This document shows positions 1-9,700 of a DNA stretch of 64,000 nucleotides, piece by piece. The position numbers were made by a program, and so were the translations under genes. The stretch's first letter is position 1. Each line of letters opens with the position of its first letter. Source of the stretch: Chitinophagales bacterium (lineage in GTDB: Bacteria > Bacteroidota > Bacteroidia > Chitinophagales > LD1). Location: contig JAEUVA010000011.1 of the NCBI GenBank assembly GCA_016787045.1, forward strand, positions 1 to 64,000, in the 5' to 3' direction. The notes below the pieces were generated by a model. It worked only from the letters and a program-made list of their open reading frames with translations, did not search any database and had not been told where the DNA came from.

Positions 1-3000
1 GGTGGCCGGTGCGCCCGGTGTTTTGAACACCATGAAGCCCTGGAACGGGGCTAACTGATCGCCATTATTGAGGGGCTGGTACGTGCCGCTATATGGGCCG
101 CTGGGTACATATACGCTGCCTACTGCACCAAAGCCCGCCTGGGCCGTATAGGTGTAGCCGCTTGGGTAGGGGTTGGCCAGTAAGTGCCAGCCGCTGTTGA
201 AGGTGTAGCTGCCGCTGCTTTGCAGCGTGGGCAGGTTGTAGTTGCTGTTTCCTAAGCCCGTTTGGGCATAGCTGCCGGCTAAGTTGGGCGCGCCCGTTAC
301 TTCTATCACGTTGCCGCCTGTTTGGTAGGTGCTGTAGCCGCGACCGCTTTCGTTGGCGGTACCGCTGTTCATCACGTTCCAGCCCTGCAAGATACAGGTT
401 GTAGGGTTGCTCTCGTCCCAACGGAATACGTTGCCATAAGGGGAGTTAGTGGCGCTCTGTGTTTCGTCACAAGTTGGTTGCGGTATTACATAGCCGTTAT
501 CGATTCCTGCGCCTATTTGGCCTAAGTTGGCCGCTACCGGTAAGCCCATCTGGTGTTGTACATTACCCGATCCGCTAATGTACCGCTGGGCGGTGATTGG
601 GCCGGTGAGGGTGCCGGTGTTGCCGCCAAAGTTGTTGATGATGGCGCAGTGGGTAGGCGAAGTGCTGAGTAAACGAAGTATTCCCCCGGTGAGGGTATTG
701 AGGGTGCCCAGTTTCAGCACTGCATCGGTATAGATATCGGTGGTGCCATCGGCCAGGTCAACTCCGTTGGTGTTGTTGATCAGCAGGCGGTTAAATACAG
801 TATTGAAGCTGATGGTTTGCTGCGCGCTGCCTTGCATCACTACTACCCCATCGCCAAAGGTGGCAGATGGCGTTAATGTGCCTCCGCTCCAATCGCCACA
901 TACGTTTAACACTCGGTTGGCGGTTATGGTTATGCTGGCATCATTATCTACCGTAATGTTGCCTACGCTGGCATCAGTGCCATTGATGATAGGAAACTGG
1001 TTGCCGGTGGGCAATGTGGGAATCGTTACATCGCTGGCACACGAATTTGGTACTCCGCTGGGTGTCCAGTTGCCGGGCGTAAACCAGTCTTGTGATACAG
1101 TGCCGTTCCATACATAAGAACATGGCTGCACCACCACATTTGTAGAAGCCGTACGCGTACAACCAGCGGGGTAGGTAACAGTTAGATTATAGGTGCCTGC
1201 ATTAGCAGATGTGGCACTTGGTATACTTGGATCATCGGCAGCATTGCCGGGAGCAAAAGGTGCCGGAGCCGTGGCGCTAAATCCATTGGGGCCAGACCAG
1301 CTAAATGTAGCACCATTACTGAAACGTAATCGCCAAGATGTTAGCTGTCCGGTATTAGCGCCTGTGTTCATATCATACACTTGTAAGGTCCATACTCCAT
1401 CAGCACCACCGGTAAAGTTGGTAAATGCCTGGTCTGGCAGGTATCCGGCCACATTAGTAAACGGAGCAGTGGCTGCCGTAATGTTAGTAGCCGATGTGCT
1501 GTTGAATATGGTGTTGTTGTAGGCATTGGCTGTAGCCCCACCTAAGCCGGTGGCCATGCGCACACGGCTTCCTGAAGGAGAAACCAAGTATATGCGTAAC
1601 TCCGAGGAAACCGGGTGATTTATACTTACCGTTAAGTCTGTTAAATCCTGAGCCCGCAAACCCATGCCGCTAAAGTTGATTGTATTGCGCGAAACCGGAT
1701 TCCCTTCAATATTGTTGAATGTGGGGTTCGAGATGGCAAAACTACCGTTTTCCTGGTGCTGATAAGTTAAAGTGCCAGGAACGCTGTTGTTTAGCTGAAT
1801 TGTTTGTCCATCACAGTAAGGGCCTGTGTTTGTAGCGGTGTAGTTTTGTACCGCCTCGCACATAGAGTAAAAGCGAATATTGTCTATTGCGGCTGGTGGC
1901 TGCACGCTACCAAGAGGGTCTGTATCGTTTAACCAACTAAAAATAAACCTTCGTGTTGTACCTGCATGTGCGGGGTTGATATAGAATGTAACCGTTTGAA
2001 AACTGCTTGAACCATTGTATAGCCCCAACCTGTTTGTGCTGCCTAAATCTGTACCGGCTACAGGCACCACAGAAGTTGGCGCGTTATACACCTGAAGATA
2101 ATCAATAGGCAAGACGAAGCTGAACCCTAATGCTCTCCAGTCAAAAGTCATAATAGTTGGCGAGCCGACAGGTATAAAAATATCTTTATAGAAATGTACT
2201 ATTGATGCCGATCCAGATGATGTGCTATATTGGTTAGAAGCTCCACCATTGTTAGAAATATACATTGACTTGCTACCACCATTGTTAACAGCAGTGCCTT
2301 GTACCCAAATGTTTCGTTGAGCACCGTTTACCACTGTCCAGTCGCTGCAATATTCAAAGTCTTGTGTATATGGCACTGTATTGTTGGCTGTGGGTGTTGC
2401 TCCGGTGGTAAACGACCAAATGGTGGTACATCCGGTAGCGCTTCCAAACGCATTGCTGGGCACTACTTGCCAGTAATAAGTGGTGTTGGGCAATAAACCT
2501 GTAGGGTTGTAAAAATGATAGGTAAATGGTTGCGTGGTGATTACAACACTTATGCCTCCGCCTCCAGACACACTGGTAGGTGTACTCACACCACCACCAT
2601 CGGTACCCAAATACAGGGTGTAGCCACAAGCCGCAGCACCAGAGCCGGCAGCTTGCCATTGCAATGGGCCAATGTTGCAAATACCCGAGGAACCATTGGC
2701 CGGAGAAAGTAACGTAGCACAGTTAGGGGCAGAAGCCGGATTAGCAACCACCACCGTATAGTCCTCCGTTTCGCCATCGGTGTAAGTGCCGCAAGGGGTG
2801 GGGCTAGCATTGTAACGAGAAACTACCCGCATACGTGTGGTGCCTGTAAGCGCACTGCATGGCACAGTAATACTACCTGAAACAGCACTGTTTGTTACAT
2901 TGGTAATACTGGACAAATCGTACTCCTCACCGGCATCGGTAAATACACCATTTTGGTTCCAGTCAATATAAACGGTCTGATAGTTAGTGAAATCGCCTCC

Positions 3001-4743
3001 TGTGTTTACATAAACAGATACGTTGTAAGCCACTCCCTTGGTAACCGTTGTGGAAATAGCCGTATAATCTGTGTAAGCCGGTATTGAGTTTACGCTGTTA
3101 TCAATAGTATTAAAAATAACTCTGCGAATGCCGGATGTAGTTGAGCCGGACGATGTACAATAGGATATGGTATTGTTGGTTGTAAAAGTATTGAACCCAC
3201 AGCCGGAAGCATCGCCAGAGGCATTGTATGGTACCACTTTCCAACCAATAGTTGTACTGGCCGGGAAAACGGGAGAAATATTGTAGCTGGTTATGTTTCC
3301 AACATCAACGTTATTGACAAGGTTATTATAGTTTGGAGAGTTGGTGCCAATAGTCAGTTTATAGCCGGTTGCACCGGTTACTGCGCTCCATGTAAGCGCC
3401 ACATTTCTGTTTTGATTAGTAGCTGCATTAGCCGGTGTAAAGGTGCTTATACAACTGGGAGCCAAAGTAAACGAGCCGGTTAAGCCGGTGCTCATGTAGC
3501 ATTTGCCGGTGTTGGTATATTCAAACACCGTAAAGTGGTAGGTTTGCCCGGCAGCGAGGCCGGTTACGTTTATAGATGTCCCTGCTCCATCATACACCAC
3601 ATAGTTGCCCGTACCTATTTGGCTGCCACTACCAAAAGCAGCATTGGCAGTGTAGGTAATTCCAGGAGTAGGTGCAGAGTTTACCGCACCAGCGGCACGG
3701 CAAAGTACAATTACACTGTACCCCGTACCGTTGCCCCGCACCCAGTTTGCTGTACCGCTGTTAGATGTAATGGAAGATGAGCTAAAGTTGGTAGCTGCAT
3801 TTGTGGGTAAAACGCAATCCTGCACAGCTAAATAGCGACCTACAGAACCGGCTCCACCGTTATTGGTGCTATTGGTACCACCGCCACCGCCATCAATTCT
3901 AATTGTACTGCCTGGAGCGGCTCCTGTTATAGATGTGGAGTATTGTAACAGCACCGTACCACCTGCACCACCACCACCGGCTCCACCCTGACCAGTACCA
4001 CCGGCATTTCCTCCAGCACCACCTCTCACATCAATCAGAGCAGCTACATCCACAGTAATTGAAGTTGCTGTTATCTGAATACCACCACCACCACCACCGC
4101 CACCAGCTCCGGCTCTTGTAGAAGTGAGCGCCCTACCTCCTCCACCTCCACCTCCGCTGCCACCAAGGATATTTGTGCCTCCCAGCACGGTGGTTAAGCC
4201 AACGTCTCCGTAGGGTGTAGCTGTATTGGTCATGCCACCTCCGTTACCTCCTGCAACTGCATAGCTACCACCACACCCTCCCTTGCCTGCTGCAGATACC
4301 GTGGAGGTTCCCGCTGTTCCTCCCCCGCTAGTTCCGGTGTAATCAACTCCTTTTGTTCCATTATTTCCAAGAGTTGTACCTATCCCGCCCGCACCACCTG
4401 CAGTACCTCCACCACCGCCTGCTACTCCAGCCGCTCCGGCAACATTACTTGTATTAGCCACCGATCCGCCAGCACCGCCAACTGCGCTTAGGGTGCCGTT
4501 GATAGTTGCAGCACCTGTACACCGGATAATTAGTGGGGCAGTGCCCGTTACGTTAACGGTAGAGCCGGCAGGTATGGTAAATGTGGTATAGTTGTGCGTG
4601 CCAGATAAAGTAGATACTCCCGGAGGGGCAGTATAGGCGCCCTCGGAACCATTGCCATAATTAAAAATTTGGGCATAAGTGGTGCTGTGTGCCAACACGA
4701 ACAACAGCGAAGCCAACATCAGGGTATATTTGAGTTTTTTCAT
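1..4743 (-). CDS. Partial giant secreted adhesin: Gly-rich, Fn3-like, GEVED, P-domain; C-terminus beyond window
   Basis: The frame is open from an ATG at 4743 to the left edge (1581 codons), so the C-terminus is missing. A signal peptide (MKKLKYTLMLASLLF..AQ) is followed by a Gly-rich stretch (about residues 80-290), Fn3-like repeats (about 330-560 and 690-800), a GEVED-type domain containing DWNQNG and AGEEYDLS (about 560-640), and a proprotein-convertase P domain (about 1000-1140, ending WTLQVYD..SWRLRF). From about residue 1210 comes a module starting VWNGTVSQDW, then GWHLLANPYPS near the edge. The last two are shared with the giant protein at 6747-15731. Such modules are typical of T9SS cargo, so a C-terminal sorting domain is expected outside the window but cannot be seen. 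The substrate or adhesion target is unknown. It is divergent from the helical-repeat gene at 4856. Confidence 0.85.
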   Translation of the reverse strand, partial: MKKLKYTLMLASLLFVLAHSTTYAQIFNYGNGSEGAYTAPPGVSTLSGTHNYTTFTIPAGSTVNVTGTAPLIIRCTGAATINGTLSAVGGAGGSVANTSNVAGAAGVAGGGGGTAGGAGGIGTTLGNNGTKGVDYTGTSGGGTAGTSTVSAAGKGGCGGSYAVAGGNGGGMTNTATPYGDVGLTTVLGGTNILGGSGGGGGGGRALTSTRAGAGGGGGGGGIQITATSITVDVAALIDVRGGAGGNAGGTGQGGAGGGGAGGTVLLQYSTSITGAAPGSTIRIDGGGGGTNSTNNGGAGSVGRYLAVQDCVLPTNAATNFSSSSITSNSGTANWVRGNGTGYSVIVLCRAAGAVNSAPTPGITYTANAAFGSGSQIGTGNYVVYDGAGTSINVTGLAAGQTYHFTVFEYTNTGKCYMSTGLTGSFTLAPSCISTFTPANAATNQNRNVALTWSAVTGATGYKLTIGTNSPNYNNLVNNVDVGNITSYNISPVFPASTTIGWKVVPYNASGDASGCGFNTFTTNNTISYCTSSGSTTSGIRRVIFNTIDNSVNSIPAYTDYTAISTTVTKGVAYNVSVYVNTGGDFTNYQTVYIDWNQNGVFTDAGEEYDLSSITNVTNSAVSGSITVPCSALTGTTRMRVVSRYNASPTPCGTYTDGETEDYTVVVANPASAPNCATLLSPANGSSGICNIGPLQWQAAGSGAAACGYTLYLGTDGGGVSTPTSVSGGGGISVVITTQPFTYHFYNPTGLLPNTTYYWQVVPSNAFGSATGCTTIWSFTTGATPTANNTVPYTQDFEYCSDWTVVNGAQRNIWVQGTAVNNGGSKSMYISNNGGASNQYSTSSGSASIVHFYKDIFIPVGSPTIMTFDWRALGFSFVLPIDYLQVYNAPTSVVPVAGTDLGSTNRLGLYNGSSSFQTVTFYINPAHAGTTRRFIFSWLNDTDPLGSVQPPAAIDNIRFYSMCEAVQNYTATNTGPYCDGQTIQLNNSVPGTLTYQHQENGSFAISNPTFNNIEGNPVSRNTINFSGMGLRAQDLTDLTVSINHPVSSELRIYLVSPSGSRVRMATGLGGATANAYNNTIFNSTSATNITAATAPFTNVAGYLPDQAFTNFTGGADGVWTLQVYDMNTGANTGQLTSWRLRFSNGATFSWSGPNGFSATAPAPFAPGNAADDPSIPSATSANAGTYNLTVTYPAGCTRTASTNVVVQPCSYVWNGTVSQDWFTPGNWTPSGVPNSCASDVTIPTLPTGNQFPIINGTDASVGNITVDNDASITITANRVLNVCGDWSGGTLTPSATFGDGVVVMQGSAQQTISFNTVFNRLLINNTNGVDLADGTTDIYTDAVLKLGTLNTLTGGILRLLSTSPTHCAIINNFGGNTGTLTGPITAQRYISGSGNVQHQMGLPVAANLGQIGAGIDNGYVIPQPTCDETQSATNSPYGNVFRWDESNPTTCILQGWNVMNSGTANESGRGYSTYQTGGNVIEVTGAPNLAGSYAQTGLGNSNYNLPTLQSSGSYTFNSGWHLLANPYPSGYTYTAQAGFGAVGSVYVPSGPYSGTYQPLNNGDQLAPFQGFMVFKTPGAPAT

Positions 4744-4855
4744 AATGCAAAAATGTATGTTGTTTTATAGAAGGGCACGAATGTAAGCCATACTCTCCCT
4801 CTTGCACTATCATATAAATTACTTTTTTTGTGCAAAAGTTAATACTCGGATTACC

Positions 4856-6361
4856 ATGCCCAACCTCCAAAGCAATGATGATTTATACTACCTGATTCAT
4901 CAGCTTACCCCTAAAGAGAAGGAGTACTTTCAAAAATCAATGGCCCGCACCAGGCAGAAAGAAAGCGCGTGGCTACAGTTGTTTGTTTTGTTGAGTAAAC
5001 AGTCCAAGTACAACGAGCAGGCCGCCAAAGTCAAATTCAAAAATTACAAGGTGCTAAAGGTACAGTTAAAGGATATGATTGGTACCGCTATGGTGAATTA
5101 CCACCGAAAGTTGCATCCACATGTAGAGGTGATGGATTTGTTGCAAAAGTCTCATTTTTTTGTTTCGAAAGGGATGTATGAAGAAGCCGGTAAATACGCC
5201 AGAAAAGCTACAGAGCAAGCAAAACGCATTGAAAACTTTGCGCTAACCGATTATGCACTGCGCAACGAATTTGAAATCTATGTAAAAACATTCAGCGACA
5301 TTCATTCGCTTACTCAACTTATTGACCAACACAATACTGCTCACAACCAAAACATAGCCGGCCAACAAGAACTGAATGAGTTAGAGGCACTTCACATGCA
5401 GTGGTTTTTGAAGGGTAAAACCGGCAAATTTGATAAGGCAGAACTACCCCCACTCATCCACTTTTTACAACACAAAACCACGAAGGGTAAGTTAGCAGAA
5501 ATCAAGCGGCTTGGATTGTTGGATTGGCTGCTTTACTTAAATGGCGATTACTCCAAATCTTATGAACTTACCAAACAGCAATTGTTATTGGCAGAAGATT
5601 TTAAAACCAATCATGACGGTTCATACTACTCTATCAATGCTTATGATAATCACCTGCTGAACTGTATAGATGTAAAAGAATTTGACGAGATGGTAGAAGT
5701 GGGTGAGCGCATGAAAGAAGCAGAAAAACTCAATGTGTTTCATGCCAAATTGGCTTTTGCATGGAGCACATTGCATGTTGGTTTAGGATTGTGTATCGCG
5801 GGCAGGTATGCTCGTGCTTACAAACTACTGAAATCAAACGAGGCCGAGCTACTAAAAATTTTTGGTTACAAGCATGATGCTCTTGGTAACAGGGCACTAC
5901 GCGTTTACTATAACCTAAATCTGCTTGTGTTGCTCACCAACAACAAACTGACAGAAGCATGGGAGGCATACAACCTCTATTTTGCCGAACTCAAAAAACA
6001 AAAACCAAACATCTCTGTGCTATGTATTATCGGTCTGATGATACAGTATGAGTTGGGAAATTATTCGCTGCTCAAAAGCATGGTTGCTAAAACTCAAAAA
6101 ATGTTCAGCAATCACAAGCTAACCGACAGAGCATCTGTAGTAATGCTTGGCTTTTTTAAAAATGTGCACGAAAAAAATCGAATAGAATCAGCCAAACACT
6201 GTTTGCTTCAATTTGAAGAACTGAACAAAGATGCCAACTACAAAAACGAGGGGGTGTATAAACTGCTTCGCTACGAGGATTGGCTTACTGCTATTGTCAA
6301 AAACCGTTCACTCAGTAAGGTGGTTCAAGAGCGCCACTCCGCAGAATTGCAATTGCTTTAG
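4856..6361 (+). CDS. Helical-repeat protein of unknown function (501 aa)
   Basis: I do not recognise a named family. The frame extends upstream through a TTG, but the ATG at 4856 (MPNLQSNDD) is the better start. The protein is soluble, with no signal peptide, and rich in Leu, Lys and Tyr. It is built from amphipathic helices with TPR-like spacing (for example residues about 105-130, with MYEEAGKYARKA). The N-terminal segment LIHQLTPKEKEYF resembles FLRTLKPDEIAVV of the gene at 50296, and overall length and composition agree, so the two are probable paralogues. Both lie next to genes for proprotein-convertase P-domain proteins, which may or may not be functional. A cytoplasmic scaffold role is only a guess. 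Confidence 0.75.
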   Translation: MPNLQSNDDLYYLIHQLTPKEKEYFQKSMARTRQKESAWLQLFVLLSKQSKYNEQAAKVKFKNYKVLKVQLKDMIGTAMVNYHRKLHPHVEVMDLLQKSHFFVSKGMYEEAGKYARKATEQAKRIENFALTDYALRNEFEIYVKTFSDIHSLTQLIDQHNTAHNQNIAGQQELNELEALHMQWFLKGKTGKFDKAELPPLIHFLQHKTTKGKLAEIKRLGLLDWLLYLNGDYSKSYELTKQQLLLAEDFKTNHDGSYYSINAYDNHLLNCIDVKEFDEMVEVGERMKEAEKLNVFHAKLAFAWSTLHVGLGLCIAGRYARAYKLLKSNEAELLKIFGYKHDALGNRALRVYYNLNLLVLLTNNKLTEAWEAYNLYFAELKKQKPNISVLCIIGLMIQYELGNYSLLKSMVAKTQKMFSNHKLTDRASVVMLGFFKNVHEKNRIESAKHCLLQFEELNKDANYKNEGVYKLLRYEDWLTAIVKNRSLSKVVQERHSAELQLL

Positions 6362-6434
6362 CCAACAACTAAACATATCGGTAATGCCATATCACACAAG
6401 TAGCAATAGTTGTGCATCAACATCGCCATTTGTA

Positions 6435-6650
6435 TTAAACCAATTCGCTATTCGTGCTCCTCATCACCTTACGGCCGTAGAGTGCTGCACCGGCAGCCAG
6501 TAATATCACTCCGCCATCTATCGGTACGGCTCCTCCCGGGGGCGGGCCGCCATTTCCTTGTCCGCCACCACCTCCTCCCGGTTGGGCATTGGCGAGTATG
6601 GCGGTGCTTAGCAATAGTGCTGTAATAAATATTTGAAAGATTGGTTTCAT
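6435..6650 (-). CDS. PID-CTERM-like small sorted protein (71 aa)
   Basis: The longest frame begins at 6743, but the ATG at 6650 starts a clean signal peptide (MKPIFQIFITALLLSTAILANA, cleavage about residue 22). After it come a Gly/Pro-rich linker (residues 23-41), the motif VPIDGG (42-47), a short hydrophobic helix (48-58) and a basic tail containing YGRK. Motif, helix and basic tail are the three-part layout of exosortase-type C-terminal signals, and the PID motif matches the PID-CTERM class known from Bacteroidota. Almost nothing is left between the two signals, so the mature product would be a roughly 20-residue Gly/Pro peptide. It lies 96 bp downstream of the giant adhesin gene on the same strand. 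No exosortase gene is in the window. Confidence 0.75.
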   Translation of the reverse strand: MKPIFQIFITALLLSTAILANAQPGGGGGGQGNGGPPPGGAVPIDGGVILLAAGAALYGRKVMRSTNSELV

Positions 6651-6746
6651 GTCTATTTGTGTTGTGAGTTGTGAGTTGCCTGTTGTCTGCTTGTATCTAT
6701 TTACCGATTTTGGGCTTTGTGTTTTTTGAAATTTGATCTTCACTTT

Positions 6747-9700
6747 TTATCTAATCAATACTTTGCCCGTTTTTGTCTGGTTGGCTTCTTTCACTTTTAC
6801 TATTGCGTACCATTCATTATCGTTACCTAAGTCAATTTCTGTACGTTTGCTGGTAGTTATTACTTCTTTAATGCTTTGGCCCAACAGATTTGTAATGGTG
6901 ATGGTGGCCGGTTGCTCGCTGCTACGCTCAATCACGGCTACATTGTTATAGCTGTAAATACGGATGTGATTGCTCAAAGCATGTATTAAACCCACAGGTT
7001 CTAATGTGTCTATTGGCTCTAACGTATCCACCGGTTCAATCACTTCTTTCATAAACACTACCGCGTATCGGCCTTCAGATGTTTCACCTCCATTGAGCGG
7101 TATTTGAATGCTGTTTCCGGCAGTACTAAGAGGTGTAAGGGTGTTCGCTTGGATGTCTTTGAGTTGAGCGGTCAAACCGGTGAGGTTTAGCTCCGTTGCA
7201 TTTAATGCGTACAATCCGGTGTCTCTTGCCCATAGCACAAGAGGCAACTCTGTACTTTCGGTTAATTCGTCTATTACGTTAATGGCGTACTCTTTGCCCA
7301 ACTGCTTGTAACTCATATATACCGTGCTGCCGGCCGGCATCTTGAGGGCATCTTGCGCGGCATCAAAACCCCAAGTGGCAGCGGCATCGGTATAAGCAAC
7401 TATTTCATCGCTATTGCCATTGCCGCTTAGCTCTAAGCGCACTTCATTGCTTAGTGGTGCGCCTTTGTGGAATACCGTATTCGTTTCGGCTTCGCGTACC
7501 GTGTTGTTCATCACAAACGGTTGGTTGCCTGCTGCTGTTTTCTTGACAAAGAACCCTTGCATAGAGGCAATGTTTCTGGTGCCTCCATTGGTGCCTGTTA
7601 CCCCATTGTAACTGCTGTAGTTGCCGCTGTATTCGCCTGTGGTGTTGAAGGCGTAGTACGAACCATCGGTACCGCTGTTGAGCGCTTTTACATCGTTCCA
7701 GTCAATAGGCGAGGGGTACGGATTGCCGATAAAATTCCATCCATCATCTGCCGGTGTTGCAGATACGGTATGCGTAATATTCACACTCTGTGCGCCATTT
7801 CTTGGGGTACCTTTTATGTCTATCACAAAAGGTGCTCCGTGATAGGTACGCAGAGAGAATCCTTGCATGGCACCCATAGCATTGTTTAAGCCGGTTTTGC
7901 TAATCCAACCGGTGTAGTAGTTGCCACTTGGGGTAGAGAGATTGTTATTGGCCGATTCGTTGTAAATCTGCACGTTGGGATAAGGGTTGTAGCTGTACCA
8001 ACAGTTGACGTTGTTTTGCCCAAAAATCGGGAAGTCGTCTGCCAATTGCGATACGTTGGCCACCACCGGTGAACTGATGTTTCGGTAGCCGTCATTGGTG
8101 TTGCTGATGTAGCGCTCAACCGTAATGCTACCGCTATATGTGCCGGTGTAACCGGTGCTGAAATTATCTAAGTAGCCGGTGTTGTTGGCGTCAGATTTAA
8201 GCACAATGTTACCACTACCTGCGGCCAGATTTCCGCTCTTTAACTCTAGTGCCATCGCAATTTCTAAAGTAGTGGAAGCATTTTGCAGCTGCACACCGTT
8301 CACATTATCTATTAATACCTTATTGATTTGGGTTTTGCCGCCAATCCACTGCGGTGTGTTGCCATTAAACACCAACTTGCCGCTACCGTTTACCACCGCA
8401 TTTGTTCCGGTGCCGCCCAACCAATCGCCACATACATTAAATGTGCTGTTGATGGTCAATTGAGCATTGGCATTGATAGTTACATCGCCCACGTTGATGG
8501 GTGCATTAACCACCGGATCATTTGCTGCATCGGGAATTACCACATCTGTGGCGCATCCGCTTGGTACCACGTTGGGTGTCCAGTTGAGTGGGTTGCTCCA
8601 ATCATTACTCACAGCTCCGTTCCATACCACGTTTGGTGCCGAGCAGCCATCATCTATCAGGCCATCGCAATCGTCATCTATTCCGTTACCGCAAACTTCT
8701 ACTGGTTGCGTAATCACAACCGTATCTTTTGCGCTGCCACATGTGCCGTTTGTTATAGTCCACACCAATCTATTTTGCCCTGCGCTCAAGTTACTTACAC
8801 TCGAAACTTCAGAAGCTGTGTTGCCAAAGCTTGCTGTACCTGTGGCCACGCTCCAGGCGGCAGTTCCCCATTGGGCTGCCAAGGCGTTTAACGTTCCTGA
8901 GCCGCAAATAGTAGCATCTGGCCCTGCATAAACCAACGGTAGTGCATTTACGGTTACGGTAAAGGAGCCAGTGGTGGTGTTACCCGCTTTGTCTTTGGCC
9001 GTGTAGGTAACTGTGGTAGTGCCTGCACTAAAGAAACTGCCCGGTTGTTTATTGCTGTAGAAAGAATCTATCCCGCAGTTATCGCTCGCTACCGGTGCCG
9101 CCCATGTGATTGTGGCCGGGCAAATACCATTAGTAGCGTTATAGGTAATATTAGCCGGCATATTGCCAATAATTGGATAGGTAACATCTGGTATAGTAGT
9201 AATTGCGCTGCCACCAATACCTATGTTTCCTTCAGCGTCAATAACGGTAACGGTGTAGCTTCCACTGCTTGCGGTAATACCTGCACTACCACCACCATTG
9301 CTCCAAATGAAAGAATAAGGCGGTACTCCACCGCTTACACCGGCTGTTAATGAACCGTTTGCTGCACCTATACAGGTTTCAGGTGTAGCGGAGAGCGAAA
9401 TGCTCAACGCTCCTAACTGTATGTATGCACTATTATCATCATACAAATACTCCCCCGGTGTGGTGTTTACAATGTACCCAAAGATAAATGTAGAGGCATC
9501 TGCCACCGTCCAGTTGAAGCTAAAGCTCACGCTATCGTTATTCGGGAAATTGCCGTTGTTGATAGCATATAACTGAATGGTATCGCCATTATCGTTTACA
9601 TACTTGAACAATATGGTTGATGTAGCATCCTGATCGCCATCGTTGGCAATAGTCACGTTAAGCGTAATTACATCGCCTACTGCCGGGGTAGCATTGCTTG

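Noticed and set aside
4802..4835. TTGCAC...GTGCAA inverted repeat before the helical-repeat gene
   Set aside because: Only 6 bp with a 22-bp AT-rich loop; expected by chance in this composition.
7467..8891. Plus-strand frames of 140-187 codons opposite the giant adhesin
   Set aside because: They lie in antisense to a well-supported minus-strand gene and show low-complexity composition typical of its mirror.
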